Assembly: GCA_023436395.1 (NCBI GenBank)
Contig: JAEZJJ010000027.1
Location: 1 to 61,822, forward strand
Reading direction: 5' to 3'
Length of the DNA: 61,822 bases
Source of the DNA: Bacillota bacterium
Lineage (GTDB): Bacteria; Bacillota; Clostridia; Lachnospirales; Cellulosilyticaceae
In this document: positions 25,358 through 34,644 of the stretch, in pieces
Numbering within the stretch: position 1 is the first letter of the stretch
Layout of the letters: the number at the start of each line of letters is the position of its first letter
The notes under the pieces: model-generated
Database searches by the model: none
Seen by the model: only the letters and a program-made list of their open reading frames with translations
Told to the model about the DNA's origin: nothing
Program-made: the position numbers and the translations under genes

Positions 25358-26836
25358 ATGAGTAAATTAAATTTAGATTTATCAGAAGTTGCAATTCGTG
25401 AGACAAGACTTGGTTCTATTACTGGTTATTGCGGTAGTGCGAAAGAATTAGTAGGCTGTTCACGTTGTGGTAAATTAAAAGAAGGTAATCATCAATTTAA
25501 TCAAACCATAGGATGTTCGGTATCTCAGGCTATTTGTACAGTTAGTCTTATTCAAGATGCAGCGGTAGTAAGTCATGGACCAATAGGGTGTCTAGGTTGC
25601 TTACATGAATTTGATTTTACCTATCAGCAAAATGGAGATTTAAGAGGTGTAAGTAATCCTACGCAAAGGAAGCTTTTTTCCACAGATATAGAAGAGAAAG
25701 ATACGATTTACGGTGGCAGTCAAAAGCTGAGAGAGGCAGTCAAAGAAGTTTATAAAAAAGTAAATCCTAAAGTGATTTTTGTGGCAACAACTTGCGCTGT
25801 AGGTATTATCGGAGATGATGTAGAAGCTATTACAGATGAACTCCAGGAGGAATTAGGGATTCCTGTTATTGGTATCTACTGTGAGGGCTTTAGATCAAAG
25901 ATCTGGACTACTGGTTTTGATGCAGGCTATCATGCCATTGCTAGAAAGCTTATTAAGCCAGCAACGAAAAGACAAGAAGACCTAGTAAATGTGGTTAATT
26001 TTTGGGGGTCAGATGTTTTTGGAAAATGGTTTAAAGAATTAGGTCTTAGACCTAATTACGTTACGCCCTATTCTACAGTAGAGCAGCTAGAACACAGTTC
26101 AGAAGCTATTGCTAGTATACAGATTTGTGCTACTTTAGGTTCCTATCTTGGAGCAGCACTAGAACAAAAATTTGGAGTACCTGAAATAAAAACCTCTGCA
26201 CCTTATGGCATTCAGCAGACAGATAGATGGTTTAGAGAACTAGGAAAGCTTACTCATAAAGAAAAAGAAGTAGAAGTCTTTTTAAAGAAACAAAAGGAGG
26301 AATGGCTTCCAAAGATTGCAGAGGTAAAAAGTAAACTTGAAGGCAAAACTGCATATGTAACAGGAGGAGCCTCGCATGGACATTCACTACTTGCAGTATT
26401 AAATGAGCTAGGTATGAAAGGGGTAGGCGCTGCTATCTTTCACCATGATCCATTGTATGATAATGAATCAGTAGAAGCAGATGCTTTGGGGCATGTAGTT
26501 GATGACTATGGTGATATACCCAATTACAACGTATGTAATAAACAAGAGTATCAGCTTGTTAACTCACTTAATAAAGTGAAACCAGATGTCCTTCTAGCAA
26601 GACATGGGGGTATGACACTTTGGGGAGCTAAGTTTGGTATTCCATCTTTACTTATTGGAGATGAACATTTCTCAATGGGATATGAGGGAATTGTCAATTA
26701 TGGGAATAAGCTGATAGAAGTGATTGAAAATGATGAGTTTGTTAAAAACTTTTCTAAACATGCGATTAATCCTTATACAAGATGGTGGCTAGAACAAGAA
26801 TCAGGTAAGTTTTTAGGAGGTAAGCAAAATGGCTAA
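25358..26836 (+). CDS. NifD-like catalytic subunit, pair 1
   Basis: A 492-residue NifD homolog. Equivalents of the P-cluster ligands are Cys53 (IGCSVSQ), Cys78 (SHGPIGCLGC) and Cys146 (VATTCAVGIIGDD). Cys257 (IQICATLGSY, upstream of KFGVPEI) aligns with the FeMo-cofactor ligand Cys275. Mo-nitrogenase His442 precedes GYDG; here FSMGYEG has Met. A CX2C at Cys34/Cys37 plus Cys60 are extra and shared with the second NifD. These features are seen also in methylthio-alkane reductase-like proteins as I understand them. AGGAGG before ATG 25358 rejects the upstream ATG at 25346. Confidence 0.92.
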   Translation: MSKLNLDLSEVAIRETRLGSITGYCGSAKELVGCSRCGKLKEGNHQFNQTIGCSVSQAICTVSLIQDAAVVSHGPIGCLGCLHEFDFTYQQNGDLRGVSNPTQRKLFSTDIEEKDTIYGGSQKLREAVKEVYKKVNPKVIFVATTCAVGIIGDDVEAITDELQEELGIPVIGIYCEGFRSKIWTTGFDAGYHAIARKLIKPATKRQEDLVNVVNFWGSDVFGKWFKELGLRPNYVTPYSTVEQLEHSSEAIASIQICATLGSYLGAALEQKFGVPEIKTSAPYGIQQTDRWFRELGKLTHKEKEVEVFLKKQKEEWLPKIAEVKSKLEGKTAYVTGGASHGHSLLAVLNELGMKGVGAAIFHHDPLYDNESVEADALGHVVDDYGDIPNYNVCNKQEYQLVNSLNKVKPDVLLARHGGMTLWGAKFGIPSLLIGDEHFSMGYEGIVNYGNKLIEVIENDEFVKNFSKHAINPYTRWWLEQESGKFLGGKQNG

Positions 26837-28163
26837 TGCAATTGAACAACAGAGAATTACCTGTGCTATAGGAGCACTTCAAACTGTAACGGCCATTGAA
26901 AAGGCCGTACCTATCTTACATTCAGGCCCTGGGTGTGGCATGATGGTAAGTGGCTTTTTTGAAAGGGCAACAGGTTATGCAGGAGGAAATACGGCGCCTT
27001 GTACGAACTTCTCAGAGAAAGAAGTTGTCTTTGGTGGCCTTGATAAGTTGAGAAAAAACATCGAAAACACTTACAAGGTATTAGATACAGAATTACAAGT
27101 TGTACTCACTGGTTGTACGGCAGCTATCGTTGGAGATGACATTGAGTCTGTAGTAAGTGAATTCGTAGAGGAAGGAAGGCCCATTGTTCATGTGGAAACA
27201 GCAGGATTTACTTCGAGTAACATTGTGGCACATAGCAAGGTTGTAAATGCTATTATTGATCAATTTGTTGATAATAATTATGACAAAACTAAAGAAAAGA
27301 ATAAAAACTTAGTCAATCTCTTTGCCTCTATCCCTTACCAAGATCAATTTTGGAAAGGAAATCTTTTTGAATTCAAATACTTATTAGAAGGACTTGGATT
27401 AAAGGTCAATATTTTATTCGGGCCTTATTCAGATGGTGTTGAGGAATGGAAGACTATTCCCGAGGCTAACTTCAATATTTTAGTATCTCCTTGGTTTGGA
27501 AAAGAGATTGTTAAGAACTTAGAAAAGAAATATCAGCAGCCGTTCTTTGAGTTCCCCTATCTACCTATTGGGGCTAATGAAACAGAAAAGTTCCTTAAAG
27601 GTGTTCTAGCTTTTGCATGTAGGCAAGGTGCAGCATTAGATGAAGCTCAGGCTAATGGGTTTATAGATAGAGAAATAAAGGCTTACTATGCAGAAATTGA
27701 TAGTTTAGCCACCTTTCTTACAGAGTTCCGTTATGGCTTACCTAGCTTTGCTCACATTATAGGCGATGCAAGTTATGTCCTTGGCTTATCCAAGTTCTTG
27801 CTTCATGAAGTAGGTATTGTCCCTAAAGAAGTTTTTATAGCAGACAAAACACCAGAGTCTCAGCAAGAAAGAATAAAAGCAATTTTAAAGACAACGTCAG
27901 ATAAGAAAGAAATACCATTATACTTCACACCAAGTGGCGGAGAAGCGGGAGAAATAATTAAAGCTGCAGTGCATCCAGGAAGAGGTATTATATTAGGAGC
28001 AGGTTGGGATAAATATCTAGCCAAAGAAAAGGGCTATGATTTCTTATCTATAGAAAATCCTTCTCCGTATCGTTTAGTATTAACGACTGGCTACGTAGGT
28101 TTCAAGGGAGGACTAAGGCTTATAGAAGATATTTATGATGTAGTTCTTGCAAGCTATAAGTAG
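26829..28163 (+). CDS. NifK-like subunit, pair 1
   Basis: A 444-residue NifK homolog without the long N-terminal extension of Mo-NifK. P-cluster ligand equivalents are Cys12 (ITCAIGAL), Cys36 (SGPGCGMM) and Cys96 (LTGCTAAIVGDD), spaced as in NifK. It overlaps nifD-like pair 1 by 8 bases and forms the heterotetramer with it. A terminator follows at 28208-28257. Confidence 0.92.
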   Translation: MANAIEQQRITCAIGALQTVTAIEKAVPILHSGPGCGMMVSGFFERATGYAGGNTAPCTNFSEKEVVFGGLDKLRKNIENTYKVLDTELQVVLTGCTAAIVGDDIESVVSEFVEEGRPIVHVETAGFTSSNIVAHSKVVNAIIDQFVDNNYDKTKEKNKNLVNLFASIPYQDQFWKGNLFEFKYLLEGLGLKVNILFGPYSDGVEEWKTIPEANFNILVSPWFGKEIVKNLEKKYQQPFFEFPYLPIGANETEKFLKGVLAFACRQGAALDEAQANGFIDREIKAYYAEIDSLATFLTEFRYGLPSFAHIIGDASYVLGLSKFLLHEVGIVPKEVFIADKTPESQQERIKAILKTTSDKKEIPLYFTPSGGEAGEIIKAAVHPGRGIILGAGWDKYLAKEKGYDFLSIENPSPYRLVLTTGYVGFKGGLRLIEDIYDVVLASYK

Positions 28164-28207
28164 TTAAAAAGTAAAATAATTGAATAGTAAAGGTCGACTA
28201 GAAAGCT

Positions 28208-28257
28208 AGAGACCTTAGTAAGTAAACAGAAGTTTATTTGCTAAGGTCTCTTTTTAT
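28208..28257 (+). terminator. Terminator between nitrogenase-like pair 1 and metY-like gene
   Basis: AGAGACCTTAG and CTAAGGTCTCT form a perfect hairpin followed by TTTTTATT. It splits the cluster, so the downstream genes need read-through or a second promoter; I see no clear consensus promoter in 28258-28320. Confidence 0.88.
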
Positions 28258-28324
28258 TATATGGTAGTGATTTAATGAAAAGTAGCATTTAAAAATCAAT
28301 TTAATATTAAGAGGAGGCAATGAT

Positions 28325-29629
28325 ATGTCAGAATACAAATTTGATACATTAAAAGTAAGAGGTGGATATAATCCTACAGATCACAATAATGCAGTATCTG
28401 TACCTATTTATGCAACAGCATCCTATGAGGTAGGAACTGCGGAACGTTTTGATAGGTTAAGAAGTGGGGCAGAGTTAGGATACCTTTATAGTAGAATTGG
28501 TAATCCAACGGTCAGTGTTTTAGAAGAAAGAGTAGCACAGTTAGAGGGAGGTAGTGCAGCTGTAGCCGTAGCATCGGGAATGGCAGCAATTACTTATGCG
28601 CTTCTTAATGTAGCCCAAGAGGGAGGGAGAATACTAACTACCCATCAACTTTATGGTGGAACAGCAGATGCTATTAAAAAGCTTTATCCTGCCTCCGGGA
28701 TTGTTATAGATAAGATTGATAGCGATAGTAGTATAGAGGAAATTGCTAGTGCTATAAAAGAAGATACAAAAGCGATTTTTATTGAAAGTATTAGTAACCC
28801 TAATGCTGTTTTAGTCGATATTGAAGCTATTGCCAAGGTTGCTCATAAGCATGATATCCCTCTTATTGTAGATAATACCTTTGCTACACCTTACTTATTT
28901 AATCCTATTTCATATGGAGCAGATGTGGTTGTTTATTCTGCTACTAAAGCACTTAACGGACATGGCAATGCTATAGCTGGTCTTATAGTGGAAAGCGGCA
29001 AGTTTAATTGGGCAAATGGGAAGTTCCCTCAATTTACAGAGAAGTACTATACTTTGCGAGATATTAATGATGTGGAAAGAAGCTTTGTAGAGGCCTTTCC
29101 AGGGGCTAGTTTTGTAACCAGAATTCGCCTTGAATATTTAGCATATTTTGGCGCAGTATTAGGCCCATTTGATGCCTACTTAATACTTATTGGTTTAGAA
29201 ACCTTATCGGAACGTATTCAAAAACAAGTAGCCAATACAGAAAAAGTCATTTCATTTTTAAAGGGACACCCGGCAGTAACATGGGTAAGTTATCCTGCGT
29301 TAGAAGAAAGTCCTTATAAAGCGTTAGCAGAAAAATATTTTCCTAAAGGAACAGGGTCTACTTTTACCTTTGGCTTTAATGGCAATGACGAACAAATTAA
29401 TAAGTTAATTAGCTCAGTAAAGCTCTTTAGTTATCAAGCTAATGTAGGAGATGCTAGATCACTAATTATTAATTCTCCAAAGACCACACATGGTGAATTA
29501 ACGGCCAAGGAGCAAAAGTTAGCTAAAATTACCCCTGAGACTATTCGCTTATCTATTGGACTAGAAGATGCTGATGATTTAATTAATGATTTAAAGCAGG
29601 CTTTTGAGATTTCACTATCTGTTTATTAG
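28325..29629 (+). CDS. metY: O-acetylhomoserine sulfhydrylase
   Basis: A 434-residue PLP enzyme of the Cys/Met metabolism family. GGYNPTDHNNAVSVPIY, the YSRIGNPTVSVLEERVA segment, the PLP lysine in VVYSATKALNGHGNAIAG and the long loop before the C-terminal domain fit MetY, which combines O-acetylhomoserine with sulfide or methanethiol to give homocysteine or methionine. MetA downstream predicts acetyl transfer, consistent with this substrate. Its position between two nitrogenase-like pairs suggests that the product of the reduction is a thiol or sulfide. AGGAGGCAATGAT precedes ATG. Confidence 0.94.
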   Translation: MSEYKFDTLKVRGGYNPTDHNNAVSVPIYATASYEVGTAERFDRLRSGAELGYLYSRIGNPTVSVLEERVAQLEGGSAAVAVASGMAAITYALLNVAQEGGRILTTHQLYGGTADAIKKLYPASGIVIDKIDSDSSIEEIASAIKEDTKAIFIESISNPNAVLVDIEAIAKVAHKHDIPLIVDNTFATPYLFNPISYGADVVVYSATKALNGHGNAIAGLIVESGKFNWANGKFPQFTEKYYTLRDINDVERSFVEAFPGASFVTRIRLEYLAYFGAVLGPFDAYLILIGLETLSERIQKQVANTEKVISFLKGHPAVTWVSYPALEESPYKALAEKYFPKGTGSTFTFGFNGNDEQINKLISSVKLFSYQANVGDARSLIINSPKTTHGELTAKEQKLAKITPETIRLSIGLEDADDLINDLKQAFEISLSVY

Positions 29630-29645
29630 TAAGGGGGGGAGTTAG

Positions 29646-31205
29646 TTGGCAAAGAAAATCAATTTAGATATGACGGAAGTGCAAAGCAGAGAACAAAGAT
29701 TAGGAACCATTATAGCATGGAATGGGACTGGAGTAGAGCTTCATAGACAATCCGCATATGCCCTAAGAGGCTCAGGAGAAAGAAAAGGTTGTAAAGAAAA
29801 AGGATGCAAGTTATGTGAGATCAAAGGGCCTTTTTCACAAGGTTCTGTTTGTAGTGAACAAATGGTAGAGTGTCAAGCAGGCAATGTTAGAGATGCAGTA
29901 CTTATTCAACATTCACCTATTGGATGTGGGGCGGGTCAAGTACCTTATAACTCTATTTATAGAAATGGTCTTGCTATGCGTAATCATGAGGTTGAAAATA
30001 TTAGGATTATCAATACTAATTTACAGGAAAGCGATATGGTATTTGGAGCATTAAATAAACTCAAGCAATCTATAGAGGATGCATGGGAAAGATATAAGCC
30101 CAAAGCTATATTTATAGGAACTTCCTGTGCAACAGGAATTATAGGTGAAGATATCGAAAGTGTGGCTGTTGAAAAAGAAGAAAAGTTAGGAATCCCCGTT
30201 ATTCCACTAATGTGCGAAGGTTTTAGATCTAAGCATTGGAGTACAGGCTTTGATGCTACACAGCATGGCATACTACGGCAGATTGTAAAGCGTAATCCTA
30301 CAAAGCAAGAAGACCTAGTCAATGTTATTAATTTATGGGGTTCAGATGTTTTTACACCAATGCTTGCAGAACTTAATTTACGAGTTAATTATGTGGTGGA
30401 TTTAGCATCAGTAGATGACCTAGCACAGCTTTCTGAAGCAGCAGCAACTGTAGGCTTTTGTTATACCCTTTCTTCCTATATGGCAGCAGGACTTGAAGAG
30501 GCTTTTGGGGTACCTGAAGTAAAAGCACCAATGCCCTATGGCTTTCATGGTACTGATGAGTGGTTAAGGGAAATAGGCAGAGTGACTCATAGAGAAGCAT
30601 TAGCAGAGCAGTATATTGAAAAGGAACATAAACGAGTGGCACCGAGAATTGTAGAACTTAAAGAAAAACTAAAGGGTATAAAAGGATATGTGGCAACAGG
30701 TTCAGCTTATGCCCATGGTCTTATTCAAGTATTAAGAGAGCTAGGTATTACAGTAGACGGTTCTTTAGCTTTTCACCATGACCCAGTTTATGATAGTGGA
30801 GACCCTAAAGAAGACTCATTAGGACACTTAATAGAGCATTATGGCGATATCAAGGCTTTTAATATTAGTAATAGACAACAGTACCAACTTTATGCTTTCT
30901 TGAAGGATACAAAGCCTGACTTTATGCTTATTAGGCATAATGGGCTAGCACCACTTGCTTCAAAACTAGGTATACCAGCAGCCCCACTTGGTGATGAACA
31001 CATTGCTATAGGTTACCAAGGTATTATTAATCTAGGCGAGACTATTTTAGAGATATTGTCACATAAGAAGTTTCATGATGACATTAAGGCACATGTTAAA
31101 TTACCTTATAGAAAGTGGTGGCTAGAGCAAAGAGATCCTTATATATTAGCCAAAAAGCCAGAGTTGATTGAAGACTACTTAGATGATGTGAAGGAGAGGA
31201 AATAG
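29646..31205 (+). CDS. NifD-like catalytic subunit, pair 2
   Basis: A 519-residue NifD homolog, paralogous to pair 1. P-cluster equivalents Cys69, Cys94 (SPIGCGAG) and Cys161 (TSCATGIIGED) and cofactor Cys272 (VGFCYTLSSY) are kept. The His442 position is again not His (AIGYQG). The N-terminal region has Cys49, Cys54, Cys57 and Cys76, giving a CX4CX2C motif beyond the three extra cysteines shared with pair 1. The start is TTG at 29646 after AAGGGGGGGAG. It may be a second enzyme with another substrate, or a NifE-like scaffold for pair 1. Confidence 0.92.
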   Translation: MAKKINLDMTEVQSREQRLGTIIAWNGTGVELHRQSAYALRGSGERKGCKEKGCKLCEIKGPFSQGSVCSEQMVECQAGNVRDAVLIQHSPIGCGAGQVPYNSIYRNGLAMRNHEVENIRIINTNLQESDMVFGALNKLKQSIEDAWERYKPKAIFIGTSCATGIIGEDIESVAVEKEEKLGIPVIPLMCEGFRSKHWSTGFDATQHGILRQIVKRNPTKQEDLVNVINLWGSDVFTPMLAELNLRVNYVVDLASVDDLAQLSEAAATVGFCYTLSSYMAAGLEEAFGVPEVKAPMPYGFHGTDEWLREIGRVTHREALAEQYIEKEHKRVAPRIVELKEKLKGIKGYVATGSAYAHGLIQVLRELGITVDGSLAFHHDPVYDSGDPKEDSLGHLIEHYGDIKAFNISNRQQYQLYAFLKDTKPDFMLIRHNGLAPLASKLGIPAAPLGDEHIAIGYQGIINLGETILEILSHKKFHDDIKAHVKLPYRKWWLEQRDPYILAKKPELIEDYLDDVKERK

Positions 31206-31210
31206 AGATT

Positions 31211-32575
31211 ATGGGGATAGAAAAAGATAAAAATGGGCAAACCAATTCAATTAATCAAGTGCGCTATGGGTGCACTGTAGGAGCACTTCATAGCGTAGTA
31301 GCTATTCCAGGGGCAATGCCAATTACACATTGTGGTCCTGGATGTGTAGATAAACAATATACGAGTATAGCCTTTTATAATGGTTTTCAAGGAGGTGGCT
31401 ATGCAGGAGGTGCTGTTACACCTAGTGTGAATGCTACTGAAAACGAAGTGGTTTTTGGGGGAGAAAAGAGATTAGAGGGACTGATTAAATCCACACTGAA
31501 GATCATGGATGCAGACTTATATGTGGTTTTAAATGGTTGTATTGGAGAGCTTGTTGGGGATGATGTGGGTGCAGTCGTTGATAAATTTCAAAAGCAAGAT
31601 ATCCCTATTGTATTTGCAGATACAGGAGGGTTTAAAGGTAATAATTTTATTGGTCATGAGCTTATTGTAGAAGCTATTATTGATCAATATGTAGATAAAT
31701 TTGCCAAAGATAAAGAGGTGAAAGAGCAAGGACTTATCAATGTATGGACAGAACTACCCTATCAAAATCCTATGTGGCGTGGAGATTTAAAAGAAATTAA
31801 GCGTCTATTAGAAGGAGCAGGATTTCAGGTTAATATTTTATTTGGTCAAGGCTCAAGAGGTGTAGAAGAATGGAAGACGATTCCTAATGCCCAGTTTAAC
31901 CTTGTACTTTCACCTTGGCTAGGATTAAAAACAGCCAAGTACCTAGAAAGAAAATATAACCAACCCTATTTACACATTCCCGTATTGCCAATAGGAGCAA
32001 AGGAAGTAGCAAGGTTTATTAGAGAGATAGTGAGCTTTGCAGGCATTGATGCTTCTGAAGCGGAAGCATTTATTGAAAAAGAAGAGAAAGAGTACTATTA
32101 CTATTTAGAACAATTTGCTGATTTTTATTCTGAGTATTGGTGGGGATTACCTGCCACTTATGCAGTGGTAGGAGATTGCACTTATAATTTAGCCATTAAC
32201 AAATTCTTAGTTAATCAATTAGGGCTTATTCCAGCCATACAGATTATTACAGATAATACGCCTGATAAATACAGGGAAGCTATTGAGGAGGAATACAGAA
32301 AATTAGCGGAGGATGTATCTGCCCAAGTAGAGTTTGTAGAGGATGGTTATATAGTAGGTGAAATCTTAAAGAAAGCAGATTATGGGCATAAACCCCCTGT
32401 TATATTTGGATCCACTTGGGAGAGAGATACTGCAAGAGATCTTAAAGGATATATTATAGAAATAGCATTTCCTGTTTCCTATGAAGTTGTCATTAATAGG
32501 ACTTATGTTGGATATATTGGTGCATTAACCTTATTGGAAAAAATATTTACAACTTCCATTAGCAAGAGTGCATAA
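31211..32575 (+). CDS. NifK-like subunit, pair 2
   Basis: A 454-residue NifK homolog. P-cluster equivalents are Cys21 (YGCTVGAL), Cys45 (CGPGCVD) and Cys110 (LNGCIGELVGDD), with an additional Cys41. Five bases separate it from the NifD stop. Retention of all P-cluster ligands argues for a redox-active heterotetramer rather than a cluster-free relic. Confidence 0.92.
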   Translation: MGIEKDKNGQTNSINQVRYGCTVGALHSVVAIPGAMPITHCGPGCVDKQYTSIAFYNGFQGGGYAGGAVTPSVNATENEVVFGGEKRLEGLIKSTLKIMDADLYVVLNGCIGELVGDDVGAVVDKFQKQDIPIVFADTGGFKGNNFIGHELIVEAIIDQYVDKFAKDKEVKEQGLINVWTELPYQNPMWRGDLKEIKRLLEGAGFQVNILFGQGSRGVEEWKTIPNAQFNLVLSPWLGLKTAKYLERKYNQPYLHIPVLPIGAKEVARFIREIVSFAGIDASEAEAFIEKEEKEYYYYLEQFADFYSEYWWGLPATYAVVGDCTYNLAINKFLVNQLGLIPAIQIITDNTPDKYREAIEEEYRKLAEDVSAQVEFVEDGYIVGEILKKADYGHKPPVIFGSTWERDTARDLKGYIIEIAFPVSYEVVINRTYVGYIGALTLLEKIFTTSISKSA

Positions 32576-32598
32576 TGAAAATTTTAGGAGGAATTATA

Positions 32599-33624
32599 AT
32601 GAAAAATTTTAAAAAGGTATTATTTATAGTAACTATAGTAGGTATAACAACAATAGCATCAGGATGTGGAAAGACAGAAAGTCAAGTGGCTACTAAAGCT
32701 AACTCACAAGAAGCAACAAAGTATAAATATGGGAAACTTAAAATCCAAGCTTTAGGCGGTGCTGTATGTGGGGCTCCTTCTTATATTGCCCTGGAAAAAG
32801 GCTTCTTTGCAGAAGAAGGACTAGATGTTGAACTAGTTAGCGGGACACTTGATGAAAATAAAACAGGCCTTGCTACAGGTGAGTTTGTTGTGACAAATGG
32901 AGATTTTCAATGGTTCCCTTCTATTCAACAAGGCATTGATTTAAAGATTATTGGTGGGCTTCACAAAGGATGTATCAAAATTGTAGTGCCCCCTAACTCT
33001 CCTATTAAAACTGTGGCAGATTTGGCAGGTAAAAATATTGGAGTAGATGAAATTGGTGGAACACCTATGTCTGTTGCTTCTATTGCACTAGCAGATGTAG
33101 GAATTGATCCAACCACAGGGGTAACTTGGAAGCCTTATCCTTTAGATCAGTTAGTGGAAGGTGTGAATAAGGGAGAAGTAGATGCCTTTGCTGCATGGGA
33201 TCCCTATGGAACCTTTGCTGTAGACAATAATAACTATGTGACACTAGTCGATATAGCAACAGATCCACTATTTGCTGGAAAGAGTTGCTGCTTTTTATAC
33301 GCTAGTGGCAAAGCAATAGAAGAAAACCCAGAGAAAGTGGCGGCTATTGCCAGAGCTTATGAAAAATCTACTAAGTGGATTAAAGAGAATCCAGAAGAAA
33401 CAGCCAAGATAGAAATAGAGAAAGGTTATGTAGCAGCTGAAGATGAAGGATTTATAACAAAGCTGATTGAATCCTATGACTATGAATTTACAACTACAGC
33501 AGCTAAAGAAGACATTAGTTATTTTGTTCAAAAGTTAGATAAAACAGGCTTTTTAGAAGAGGGGACAGATCCAGAAACTTTTGCAAATGAAACGTATTAT
33601 GATATATTTGGAGCTAAAAAATAA
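32599..33624 (+). CDS. NMT1/SsuA-like substrate-binding lipoprotein
   Basis: A 341-residue lipoprotein (lipobox IASGC, Cys23) of the nitrate/sulfonate/taurine receptor superfamily. GAPSYIALEKGFFAEEGLDV is the typical N-terminal lobe. Conserved-looking cysteines in GGAVCGAP, GGLHKGCIKIV and GKSCCFLYASG are not general to SsuA and may mark a subfamily tied to nitrogenase-like clusters. The ATG at 32599 follows TAGGAGGA; an ATG at 32575 overlaps the previous stop and is rejected. The ligand is unknown; an organosulfur molecule is an inference from context. Confidence 0.88.
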   Translation: MKNFKKVLFIVTIVGITTIASGCGKTESQVATKANSQEATKYKYGKLKIQALGGAVCGAPSYIALEKGFFAEEGLDVELVSGTLDENKTGLATGEFVVTNGDFQWFPSIQQGIDLKIIGGLHKGCIKIVVPPNSPIKTVADLAGKNIGVDEIGGTPMSVASIALADVGIDPTTGVTWKPYPLDQLVEGVNKGEVDAFAAWDPYGTFAVDNNNYVTLVDIATDPLFAGKSCCFLYASGKAIEENPEKVAAIARAYEKSTKWIKENPEETAKIEIEKGYVAAEDEGFITKLIESYDYEFTTTAAKEDISYFVQKLDKTGFLEEGTDPETFANETYYDIFGAKK

Positions 33625-33636
33625 AGGGGGGACACT

Positions 33637-34644
33637 ATGAGCGTAGAACAAGTAACACTCAGTGAGGTGAGAAAGGTCACTCCAGCTGTACTGACTAAAT
33701 GGAAAGAGGAAAAAGGAAGTTGGAGAAGTAGTACTATCCTTATTTATATTATTGCTTTAATTGAAGCTTATATCCTTCCCCTAAAACAAGACGTTGATTT
33801 AAGAGCCTATACGGTTTTTCTGATTTTGATGATTTTCTTTCTAGTATTTCAAAATCTAAGAGCTATAAAAAATGAAAAAATAAGAACTTCTATAAAGTAT
33901 AAGGCCGAGTTTTATACAGCAATAGGTGGCATTCTGATTGCATGGGATTTACTAACCACTAAAACCAATACATTACCACTCCCGTTCTTTCCTAGTGTTA
34001 TTCAAATTTTGCAGGTGATAGGTGAAGATTATCAAACACTCCTTATTAGTACAGCACATTCCCTAAGATTATTAGTATTAGGCTTTACAATTGGAACTAT
34101 ACTAGGAATGGTTATTGGTATACTAATAGGCTGGTATCGCAAATGGCATTATTGGGTATTTCCTTTAGTTAAGCTCATGGGGGTTATCCCTACAACAGCT
34201 TGGATTCCTATTGTCATGTATATCTTTCCTTCTAGCTTTTATGCTCAAATATTTTTAATAGTGATTTGTGTATGTTTCCCTGTAGCTTTTATGACCAGTT
34301 CTGGAGTGGAGAATTTACCTAAATCTTATTTTGAAGCAGCTAGAACCTTAGGAGGAGATGAGAAATTTTTAATCTTTAAAGTGGCTATTCCAGGAGCAAT
34401 GCCTTCTATATTTACAGGGATTTATACAGCAACAGGCATTTCCTTTGCTACATTAGTTGTTTCAGAAATGATAGGGGCAAAAGCAGGTCTAGGATGGTAT
34501 ATTTCCTGGGCAAAAAGTTGGTCTAACTATGCCAAGGTTTATGCGTCAATTGTGATTATGGCAGTTATTTTCTCCTTAGTTATGACAGTCATTTATAAGA
34601 TTAGAGATTCGGTATTAGTATGGCAAAGGGGATTATTAAAATGA
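33637..34644 (+). CDS. SsuC/TauC-like ABC permease
   Basis: A 335-residue permease, longer than the usual ~260. The extra N-terminal ~90 residues hold two further hydrophobic segments. The core has LPLPFFPSVIQILQVI at the beginning, the EAA loop YFEAARTLGGDEKFLIFKVA and LVVSEMIGAKAGLGWYI near the end, standard for nitrate/sulfonate/taurine permeases. Ribosome site AAAGGGGGGA. It is translationally coupled to the ATPase (ATGA overlap). Confidence 0.9.
   Translation: MSVEQVTLSEVRKVTPAVLTKWKEEKGSWRSSTILIYIIALIEAYILPLKQDVDLRAYTVFLILMIFFLVFQNLRAIKNEKIRTSIKYKAEFYTAIGGILIAWDLLTTKTNTLPLPFFPSVIQILQVIGEDYQTLLISTAHSLRLLVLGFTIGTILGMVIGILIGWYRKWHYWVFPLVKLMGVIPTTAWIPIVMYIFPSSFYAQIFLIVICVCFPVAFMTSSGVENLPKSYFEAARTLGGDEKFLIFKVAIPGAMPSIFTGIYTATGISFATLVVSEMIGAKAGLGWYISWAKSWSNYAKVYASIVIMAVIFSLVMTVIYKIRDSVLVWQRGLLK

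Noticed and set aside
28208..28257. A second riboswitch or T-box before metY
   Set aside because: Only a simple hairpin with a T run is visible; no S-box, T-box or cobalamin motifs are present.
23123..32575. A conventional nitrogen-fixation (nif) cluster
   Set aside because: NifE, NifN, NifV, NifU/S and Mo transport genes are absent; His442 is not conserved; and the context is methionine/sulfur metabolism under a SAM riboswitch.
23123..32575. Cofactor F430 (CfbCD) or protochlorophyllide/chlorin reductase-type nitrogenase homologs
   Set aside because: Those lack the NifB/NifX genes and the full P-cluster and cofactor cysteine set, and no tetrapyrrole genes are nearby.
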